NCBI RefSeq assembly: GCF_964340395.1
Contig: NC_135556.1
Span: forward strand, 15,895,600-15,959,599
From: Glandiceps talaboti
Lineage: Eukaryota > Hemichordata > Enteropneusta > Spengelidae
Direction of reading: 5' to 3'
DNA: 64,000 bases
Under the pieces are notes generated by a model. That model was not told where the DNA came from. It saw only the letters and a program-made list of their open reading frames with translations, and did no database searches. Position numbers and translations under genes: made by a program. Below are positions 52,601 to 59,700 of the stretch, one piece after another. How positions within the stretch are numbered: the stretch's first letter is position 1; each line of letters begins with the position of its first letter.

Positions 52601-55600
52601 ATAGACAATCCTTTGTCTATGGTATAATGTACGCAAATTGCGGCGGTAAGTTGTTGACTGTGACTTTTATGAATGACAAACTCGGTTAATCTGTAATGCT
52701 TGCTGTCACATATTTCTAAATGTATTTAGAAGTTTTTTTCATTCGGGGGCAGTGGTATGGGGGCAGTTGTCCTGTTACCATGCACAAGGAAATGGAAACA
52801 AATATTTGTGTGTGTGTGCAATTCCAATGGTTTACTTGATGAGTGACCCTTTACAGACAGTGCTGTAGCTTAAAAAGATAATTCTTCATTGACTTTGAAT
52901 CTTTTTCAGAACACTTGTGATGTAGTGGGTGATTCAGGCCTTGACACAGCTAGTTGTACCACTGGTATTATAACAGAATGTAATGAAGACAGGAAAAATG
53001 ATGCCTTGGCTGCCTTAGAAATGTCCAATACTGTTAAGGAACGTCTTGATATTACTGAAGATGCTGTCTGTTCAGAAGAATTAACATATTCTCCTCCTGA
53101 AAGCAGTTCATCAAATCCTGACAATTCTCTACTTTCATCATTCTGTGACTCGTCAAAGAGTGGATCACCAGTGGGAGAAGCCCAGTTCTGTGGCAAAAAT
53201 ATGACAGTGACTTTCTCTGGAAAAGAGCTTACAGATGAGCTAGCTGATCCAGAATGTGTAACCATGGATTCAAATGAGAGGGAAAATGCTGTAACTGTGG
53301 AAATGGATACCTATATACAGAGCACATCAGTTATCTCCCATAATTCTAGGAAGACAAACCATGGTACCATTACTGAAGCAGTCTCTTCTGTGTTTCAAAA
53401 AGACAGACTGAATATAGAAGATCCAGTTCATCCACTACCACAATCAAACAGCTCAGAAATTGAATCACAGTTGAGGGAAATGGTGACTACCTGTAGCAAC
53501 GAAGTCACTGGTATAGTGCCAGCTGATACAGAATGTGTAACCATGGATTCAAATAAGAATGAAAATGCTATGGAGATACTAAAGTGCCTGTCTGTGGGGG
53601 TAGTTCATCCCTATGATGATGCCACTAATTGTGATGAAAACCTGGTGAATTCAGTGATATTGAGCAGCGATGGTGACACAAACCTGGTGAATTCAGTGAT
53701 ATTGAGCAGTGATGGTGACACTGGTACTGTTCACAATAGCCTGTATCCTAGCGTTATTGTAGCCAATGATATCTACAGTGATGGTGATCACATCTTCAGT
53801 GACCATGATGGTGATGACAGTGTCAATGACCCAGATTATCATCCACCTCAATCAGATTCAGAAGACATAGTGAGTGACTCTTCAGAATCACTGCAAGATC
53901 AGATGTCCACACCAGCCTTAAAGAATATAATTGATCAAGTTTGCAGTAAGTTGGATGGTGACAGTGTCGGTGACCCAGATTATCATCCATCTACATCAGA
54001 AGGAAATATGCAGAGTGACCGTTCAGAATCATTGCAAGGAGAATTATTCACACCAAGTGTAAAAAGGAAAAACGAAGGGACTCGCAGTGCATTGACAGTA
54101 AAGCATGCCAAAGCTAAAACAATGTCAGGAAAGAGAATATGGGACAGAAAGCACTTTTGCGTGTACTGCCATAAGGAAATGGGAAATCTTTATCGCCACT
54201 TTACACGCATACATTCTAAGGAAACTGATGTGGCCCATGCTCTGAGTTTTCCTTGTGATTCCTTTGAGCGTGTGAAAATGTTGAGAAAACTCAAATATAA
54301 AGGTAACTTTCACCATAACTACCAAGTGGCAAAATCTGGAAGAGGGGAAGTGATGCCATTCAAAAGACCATCCCAAAACTCTAAAAAAAACGGCACAGAC
54401 TACTTACCTTGTAAAGCATGTCTTGGATATTATTCAAAAAAAGTGATAGGAAAACACTGGCAAAACTGTGAGTTTGCCAAAGAAAAGACCAATGAAATGG
54501 TAGGGAGAAAAAGGTTCCAGAAAGCAGCATCATACTTACTTCCTGTAGCAGACAGTGCAAGTAAACTAATGCTTGAAAATGTTTTGCCCAACATGAGACA
54601 AGATGATGTCACTTTGGTTGCCAGAAATGACCGGTTGATTATGGATTTTGCTACAAGGACATATGAACGAAATGCTCATCTGAAGAAGAACAAGACATTT
54701 GTGTCTGAACGAATCAGAACATTAGGCCGACTATTAATCAAGATGCGGCAGATAGACAGCAGTATTTTGCAGTTGGATGACTGCATACATCCAGCAAAGT
54801 TTCAAACAGTTGTACAAGCAGTACGATCTATGGCTGGTTATGACGAAGAGGCAGCAACATATACCACACCCTCCCTTGGGTTAAAAGTTGGATATTACCT
54901 TAAAGATTGTGCCCAGATTGTTATAAGTCATTCAATCCAAAGTGAGTCCAAATCAGATGAAGACAGGGCCACCAGATTCATGGATCTCTATCGGCTTGAG
55001 TGGGAAAACAAAGTCTCGAGCCATGCTGGACATACCCTTCAAGCAAGGAGAGCAAACAACACTAAACTGTTACCATTGACAGAAGATATTGTGAAACTCA
55101 CGAATCGGTTACAGGACATTATGCAAAACACTGCCAAAAATCTGAGAGAGAAAACCTTGGTTGAGGGATCATGGTCGTCGTTGTGCAAGGCAACCCTGGC
55201 ACAAGTGATCTTGTTCAACAGACGTCGTGAAGGGGAGGTCTCACGGATGCTATTGACCACATATGTAAAGAACAAAAATCAGTCAGCTGGTGAAGATGAG
55301 GAAATAACTGCAAGTCTGTCTCCACTAGAGAGGAAACTATTGAATCATTTCACCAGGATAGAAATTCCAGGGAAAAGAGGTCGAAATGTGCCAGTTTTGT
55401 TAACTCCTGAGATTAAAACCTGTGTTGACCTGCTTTGTCAAACAAGGTCTGAAGCAGGTGTACACCCAAACAACCCATATCTGTTTGCAAGGCAGTACGA
55501 TTCCCTCGAGTGTCACAGAGGAAGTCATTGTCTTCGACTTTATGCATTTAGTTGTGGTGCCAGAAGTCCAGAGAGATTGACCTCAACTAATCTTCGAAAA

Positions 55601-56422
55601 CATGTGGCCACAATCTCACAATTCCTTAATCTAAATGACACTGAATTGGAAATTCTTGCTGGCTTTCTTGGACATCGTATAGGTGTCCATAGAGAATACT
55701 ACCGCCTACCTCAAGCAACGCTACAGGTGTGTAAAATCAGCAGACTCCTTCTGTCACTGGAACAAGGAGATCAGAACATATTTAAAGGAAAAACACTAGA
55801 TGAAATAGGAACAGATGGTAAGCTGATGTTGATTTCATTGCAGTTACTGGACATGTTTAATTAACCTTTAAAATTTACTAAATATGTACTTAGACTGTTT
55901 ACTTCACACACACACACACACACACAATGTTGATTTTGCTGCTATAGTGGGCTTCATGAGTAATACAAGTCAGTTGCAATAATTGTTTTAGATTTTTTTG
56001 TGTTGCTTTGTTTCTGTACACATAAACTATATTTGGCGAACTCAGTGTAGGGATTTAAAAATCTCAATCTCATCACTGGAAATTAATGTTATATTTGGGA
56101 TTCCCAGGTGGCATTGCATGCATGACTTTAACCTTCAAAATTAACACTTTCAGGAGTAAAAACCTTCCCACCAAAATTTCTTGAACGAATTTGTTGTGTT
56201 CTCACAGTTTTAATGGATTGGAAACTCTAGTTAGCCTAAAATAAATGATTTTTTTGTGTCTGTTTCTTCTGTTGACATCTACTTATACTTATTTCATATA
56301 TCAATTCTTATTTACAGTTGTGTTGAATGAAAATGAACTAGGTGAAGCTTCTCAACAGGAAAGCATGACTGAGAATGACCCACCAGTGCTGATGGACAAC
56401 AATTATGCAAAGCCACATGCAT
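34782..56422 (+). CDS. SET / IRE1-like kinase / zinc finger / tyrosine-recombinase-like fusion gene
   Basis: Reconstructed exons: 34782-34805, 35490-35613, 39455-39620, 46467-46659, 46902-47016, 48948-48985, 49674-50148, 50733-50905, 51375-51638, 52910-55817 and 56318-56422. Every junction is GT...AG and every phase matches (0,1,2,0,1,0,1,0,0,1), giving at least 1528 codons without a stop. Domains: SET at residues about 45-169; Cys/His segment 170-220; kinase about 221-510; acidic Ser-rich linker about 525-930; C2H2-like finger about 941-959; second CCHC-like motif shortly after; tyrosine-recombinase-like fold about 1200-1460. It probably acts in the nucleus, as a chromatin- or DNA-bound signalling protein, but this is inference. 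Reading through the donor at 55818 gives an alternative end (1508 aa, stop at 55864). The 3' end of the long form lies beyond the last exon I found. Confidence 0.75.
35614..39454 (+). other. Intron 2 of the fusion gene
   Basis: No coding sequence recognised. It contains C- and G-rich runs at 36290-36615 and a copy of a dispersed family at about 36770-37880 whose units repeat 'AAATGTGTCTTTTTGGT' and 'TAGCAACCATGACCACGCCC' phrases. G and C homopolymers lie near 39080-39135. Confidence 0.6.
36770..37880. repeat. Dispersed internally periodic repeat, copy 1
   Basis: It begins with a module also found at about 50195-50420 and 51040-51240 (TTATAGATTGGGCT..., TTTCTCAGACAT, TGAAC..ATT, TCTCAAACTTGGCACAAG). 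It continues with repeated units (CCAAAACTACTGGGTAGATT, TGAAATTTGGTGGGAACATTC, ATATGCAAATTAGG) and ends in TAGCAACCATGACCACGCCC units. Related blocks lie at 39700-41110 and 45020-45620. No reading frame is conserved between copies. Confidence 0.7.
39700..41110. repeat. Dispersed internally periodic repeat, copy 2 (interrupted)
   Basis: Aligns with copy 1 (36770-37880) on both sides of the inserted element. 'CTGAAACTTGGTGAGATGTT' to the right of the insertion corresponds to 'CTGAAACTTGGCGAGATGTT' at about 37477 in copy 1, so copy 1 serves as the empty-site reference. Confidence 0.75.
40192..40894. mobile_element. Inverted-repeat element with TTA target duplication (Harbinger-like MITE)
   Basis: A 703-bp element. 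The left end GGGACCGGTCAGAATTTACG and the right end CGTAAATACTGACCGGTCCC are inverted copies, and the similarity extends inwards through G-rich and GGGGAGAAATT sequence. TTA lies on both sides (40189-40191 and 40895-40897). The uninterrupted sister repeat at 36.8-37.9 kb lacks it. A 3-bp TWA duplication and GG-starting ends are known features of PIF/Harbinger elements; assignment is inference. The interior carries an interrupted AGAC/AGAG purine tract at 40390-40600. Confidence 0.8.
41798..44733. mobile_element. Possible larger element bounded by TAGCTCCGCTGT
   Basis: The 12-mer TAGCTCCGCTGT at the left is present inverted at the right end (ACAGCGGAGCTA), 2.9 kb apart. The left end continues with AGCGAAAGCTGAAAGCGTAG, a small local inverted repeat. 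No transposase frame was seen inside. It may be a composite of older repeats rather than one element. Confidence 0.35.
43149..44223. mobile_element. DNA element with 43-bp terminal inverted repeats
   Basis: The left arm ACCCGGAAGCAAGTCGTTGT plus CAGCCATACGTTACAGTGGT (43149-43192) is matched inverted at 44181-44223 (GTTACCACTGTAACGTATGG, then CTG...CTTCCGGGT) with a few mismatches. A second inner inverted pair (AGTCCTGCTTGCAT near 43380, ATGTAAGCAGGACT near 43978) is present. Length is 1075 bp with no coding capacity. Target duplication is unclear. Confidence 0.75.
45020..45620. repeat. Dispersed repeat units, copy 3
   Basis: Several roughly 110-bp units of the type 'AGCCAAATGGCAGTGTATTT', 'CACAAAGTTAACAACAGGGA', 'TAAACATTTAAAA...ATGCAAATA', 'GCAACA.GGCCATGCCCATAG'. 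The same units end copies 1 and 2 at 37.5-37.8 and 41.0-41.1 kb. Confidence 0.7.
46902..48985 (+). CDS. Cys/His linker exons (4-5 coding block) of the fusion gene
   Basis: Exon 46902-47016 encodes CSIMDKQGAKEKRLRCNFCD, then KECTDEGEKEICRQWHLQG. Exon 48948-48985 encodes GYHILPSGPYPVK. The C-x2-C...C...C...H arrangement looks like a small zinc-binding segment but matches no family I can name. The block is bounded by phase-0 introns on both sides. The intron between the two exons contains the roughly 70-bp minisatellite at 47600-48430. Confidence 0.6.
47600..48430. repeat. Minisatellite of about 70 bp in an intron of the fusion gene
   Basis: About eleven diverged units share GGATACCTTGAAGTCATCCA, GTTCAAACTACATGCAATAG, TTGCATAGATCTGACTTTAT and CAACTT. 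Some units carry an extra half copy (AATGCAATGGATGCCTTGAA). Confidence 0.85.
49674..51638 (+). CDS. IRE1-like protein kinase exons of the fusion gene
   Basis: Three exons (49674-50148, 50733-50905, 51375-51638) encode a full kinase fold. They show a nucleotide loop around AGRAKVFLGLY, the ATP-binding lysine in VAIKRI, a helix-C glutamate in CDELAIFRLL, the catalytic loop IHRDIKPENLLI and the metal-binding DFG in ISDFGISK. ASE stands in place of APE, and subdomain IX is DIQVAGCVLYYIMTRGHHPF. The last is close to the IRE1 sequence pattern (D-I-x2-AGCV-x-YY...HPF), as is the C-lobe end LIDKMLAADPKERPLS. The IRE1 RNase (KEN) domain is absent: the next exon begins the acidic linker. Key residues are intact, so it should be active. 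The block is phase 0 at both ends. Confidence 0.85.
50195..50420. repeat. Dispersed repeat 5' module in a kinase intron
   Basis: TATAGATTGGGCTCTGTCC, TTTCTCAGACATGACTGAACT and TCTCAAACTTGACACAAGAACA match the start of the dispersed family at about 36785. A further copy is at 51040-51240 in the next intron. Both are in the same orientation. Confidence 0.65.
51040..51240. repeat. Dispersed repeat 5' module in the next kinase intron
   Basis: CTTATGGATTGGGTTCCATC, TTTCTCAGACATGCCTGGAA and TTTCAAATTTGGTACAAGGA align with the modules at 50195-50420 and 36785. It is truncated after about 200 bp. Confidence 0.65.
52119..52773. mobile_element. 655-bp MITE with about 105-bp terminal inverted repeats
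   Basis: Left terminus AGGACAATTGCACAACTGCC and following (GCCCCCATGAAAAAAACACTTC, TGTGACAGCAAG, GATTAACCGAGTTTGTC) is repeated inverted at 52668-52773. The interior has direct repeats of about 115 bp (GTGAATTA.GGC.GTAAGTTAAA, TGCCG.CTTTTATAATTGTC). It sits in the intron between the last kinase exon and the large recombinase-like exon. No coding capacity. Confidence 0.8.
52910..55817 (+). CDS. Large exon: acidic linker, zinc fingers and tyrosine-recombinase-like domain
   Basis: A single 2.9-kb open exon with acceptor CTTTTTCAG and donor GATG/GTAAGC. First about 400 residues: acidic, Ser-rich, with internal repeats (NLVNSVILSSDGDT twice in tandem; ECVTMDSN twice; DPDYHP twice). Then CVYCHKEMGNLYRHFTRIH (C-x2-C-x9-H-x4-H) and later CKACLGYYSKKVIGKHWQNC (C-x2-C...H-x3-C). 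The C-terminal part has the order of a tyrosine recombinase: an arginine in NRRREGEVSRM, an LRKHVAT box, LGHR 26 residues later, and a tyrosine pair (EYYRLP) 8-9 residues after that. In the H-x-x-R box the histidine is replaced by threonine (TNLR). This C-terminal architecture is widespread in uncharacterised fish and marine invertebrate proteins; I infer descent from a eukaryotic tyrosine-recombinase transposon. Confidence 0.8.
53639..53722 (+). repeat. 42-bp in-frame tandem duplication in the linker
   Basis: CCTGGTGAATTCAGTGATAT followed by TGAGCAGCGATGGTGACACAA occurs twice head-to-tail with one substitution, duplicating the 14 residues NLVNSVILSSDGDT. It keeps the frame, so the linker tolerates length change. 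Confidence 0.9.
55818..56317 (+). other. Last intron found, or alternative 3' end
   Basis: If the donor GTAAGC at 55818 is not used, the frame continues 15 codons to a TAA at 55862-55864 and this stretch becomes 3' untranslated sequence. It includes a short (AC)n at about 55904-55925. If it is used, TTTACAG at 56317 accepts and the frame continues as VVLNENELGEASQQESMTEN. Confidence 0.55.
56318..56422 (+). CDS. Small downstream exon of the fusion gene
   Basis: A 105-bp exon between TTATTTACAG and GTAAGTT that restores the phase of the preceding exon and encodes VLNENELGEASQQESMTEN, then DPPVLMDNNYAKPHA. The acidic composition resembles the linker. No further exon was found up to 64000, so the gene's end probably lies outside the window beyond the minisatellite. 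Confidence 0.55.
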
Positions 56423-56702
56423 GTAAGTTATATCAGTTCAGTCGTTATTTTTCTACATTAAAGCTCAGTGGTTATCTGTTATGCAGTTTGCCAGTTTTCC
56501 ACATGTTTAAAACAAGTATATAACTTATAATCAGCAACTTAACCATTTCTCTCTCTCCATTGTTCATTCCGTCTCATTTTTTCCATTTGCATGCTGCAGA
56601 TATTTGAGGTAGATATTTTGGTCCATTTTAGTTCATCCCAAAATTCTACATTTGAAACCAACATTATGGTGGTAGTCCAATCTGTTACATTCATTGTACT
56701 GT

Positions 56703-59700
56703 GTCCACAACCATGGTAGTTTTGACAAATACAACCCCTGTGTAGCGTGTGGTAGTTTTGACAAATACAACCACTGGGATGTGTAGTGTGTGGTAGTTTT
56801 GACAAATACAACCACTGTGTAGCGTGTGATAGTTTTAACAAATACAACCACTGTGTAGTGTGTGATAGTTTTAACAAATACAACCACTGTGTAGTGTGTG
56901 ATAGTTTTAACAAATACAACCACTGTGTAGTGTGTGATAGTTTTAACAAATACAACCACTGTGTAGCATGTGATAGTTTTAACAAATACAACCACTGTGT
57001 AGCGTGTGGTAGTGTTGACAAATACAACCACTGTGTAGTGTGTGGTAGTTTTAACAAATACAACCGGTGTAGCGTGCGTTAGTTTTGACAAATACAACCA
57101 CTGTGTAGTGTGTGGTAGTTTTGACAAATGCAACCACTGTGTAGCGTGTGATAGTTTTGACAAATACAACCACTGTGTAGTGTGTGGTAGTTTTAACAAA
57201 TACAACCGGTGTAGCATGTGGTAGTTTTAACAAATACAACCACTGTGTAGCGTGTGGTAGTTTTAACAAATACAACCACTGTGTAGCGTGTGGTAGTTTT
57301 AACAAATACAACCACTGTGTAGCATGTGGTAGTTTTAACAAATACAACCACTGTGTAGCGTGTGGTAGTTTTGACATATACAACCACTGTGTAGTGTGTG
57401 GTAGTTTTAACAAATACAACCACTGTGTAGTGTGTGGTAGTTTTGACAAATGCAACCACTGTGTAGTGTGTGATAGTTTTGACATATACAACCACTGTGT
57501 AGCGTGTGATAGTTTTGACAAATACAACCACTGTGTAGTGTGTGGTAGTTTTAACAAATACAACCACTGTGTAGCGTGTGGTAGTTTTGACATATACAAC
57601 CACTGTGTAGCGTGTGATAGTTTTGACAAATACAACCACTGTGTAGTGTGTGGTAGTTTTAACAAATAAAACTAGTGTAGCGTGTGGTAGTTTTGACAAA
57701 TACAACCACTGTGTAGTGTGTGGTAGTTTTGACAAATACAACCACTGTGTAGCGTGTGGTAGTTTTGACAAATACAACCACTGTGTAGTGTGTGGTAGTT
57801 TTGACAAATACAACCACTGTGTAGTGTGTGGTAGTTTTGACAAAGCCACTGTGTAGTGTGTGATAGTTTTGACAAATACAACCACTGTGTACCGTGTGGT
57901 AGTTTTGACAAATACAACCACTGTGTAGTGTGTGGTAGTTTTGACAAATACAACCACTGTGTAGTGTGTGGTAGTTTTGACAAATAAAGCCACTGTGTAG
58001 CGTGTGGTAGTTTTGACAAATACAACCACTGTGTAGCGTGTGATAGTTTTGACAAATACAACCACTGTGTAGTGTGTGGTAGTTTTGACAAATACAACCA
58101 CTGTGTAGTGTATGATAGTTTTAACAAATACAACCACTGTGTAGTGTGTGATAGTTTTGACAAATAAAGCCACTGTGTAGTGTGTGATAGTTTTGACAAA
58201 TACAACCATTGTGTAGTGTATGGTAGTTTTAACAAATACAACCGGTGTAGCGTGTGGTAGTTTTGACAAATTCAACCACTGTGTAGTGTGTGATAGTTTT
58301 GACAAATACAACCACTGTGTAGTGTGTGGTAGTTTTGAACAATACAACCACTGTGTAGTGTGTGGTAGTTTTGACAAATACAACCACTGTGTAGTGTGTG
58401 GTAGTTTTAACAAATACAACCGGTGTAGCATGTGGTAGTTTTGACAAATATAACCACTGTGTAGCGTGTGGTAGTTTTGACAAATACAACCACTGTGTAG
58501 TGTGTGGTAGTTTTGACAAATACAACCACTGTGTAGTGTGTGGTAGTTTTAACAAATACAACCGGTGTAGCGTGTGGTAGTTTTGACAAATACAACCACT
58601 GTGTAGCGTGTGGTAGTTTTGACAAATACAACCACTGTGTAGCGTGTGGTAGTTTTGACAAATACAACCACTGTGTAGTGTGTGATAGTTTTGACAAATA
58701 CAACCACTGTGTAGTGTGTGGTAGTTTTGACAAATACAACCACTGTGTAGTGTGTGGTAGTTTTGACAATTACAACCACTGTGTAGTGTGTGGTAGTTTT
58801 AACAAATACAACCACTGTGTAGTGTGTGGTAGTTTTGACAAATACAACCACTGTGTAGTGTGTGATAGTTTTGACAAATACAACCACTGTGTAGTGTGTG
58901 ATAGTTTTGACAAATACAACCACTGTGTAGTGTGTGGTAGTTTTGACAAATACAACCACTGTGTAGTGTGTGGTAGTTTTGACAAATACAACCACTGTGT
59001 AGTGTGTGGTAGTTTTAACAAATACAACCACTGTGTAGTGTGTGATCGTTTTGACAAATACATGCAACCACTGTGTAGTGTGTGATAGTTTTGACAAATA
59101 CAACCACTGTGTAGTGTGTGATAGTTTTGACAAATACAACCACTGTGTAGTGTGTGGTAGTTTTGACAAATACAACCACTGTGTAGTGTGTGGTAGTTTT
59201 GACAAATACAACCACTGTGTTGTGTGTGGTAGTTTTAACAAATACAACCACTGTGTAGTGTGTGATAGTTTTGACAAATACATGCAACCACTGTGTAGTG
59301 TGTGATAGTTTTGACAAATACAACCACTGTGTACCGTGTGGTAGTTTTGACAAATACAACCACTGTGTAGTGTGTGGTAGTTTTGACAAATACAACCACT
59401 GTGTAGTGTGTGGTAGTTTTGACAAATAAAGCCACTGTGTAGCGTGTGGTAGTTTTGACAAATACAACCACTGTGTAGCGTGTGATAGTTTTGACAAATA
59501 CAACCACTGTGTAGTGTGTGGTAGTTTTGACAAATACAACCACTGTGTAGTGTATGATAGTTTTAACAAATACAACCACTGTGTAGTGTGTGATAGTTTT
59601 GACAAATAAAGCCACTGTGTAGTGTGTGATAGTTTTGACAAATACAACCATTGTGTAGTGTATGGTAGTTTTAACAAATACAACCGGTGTAGCGTGTGGT

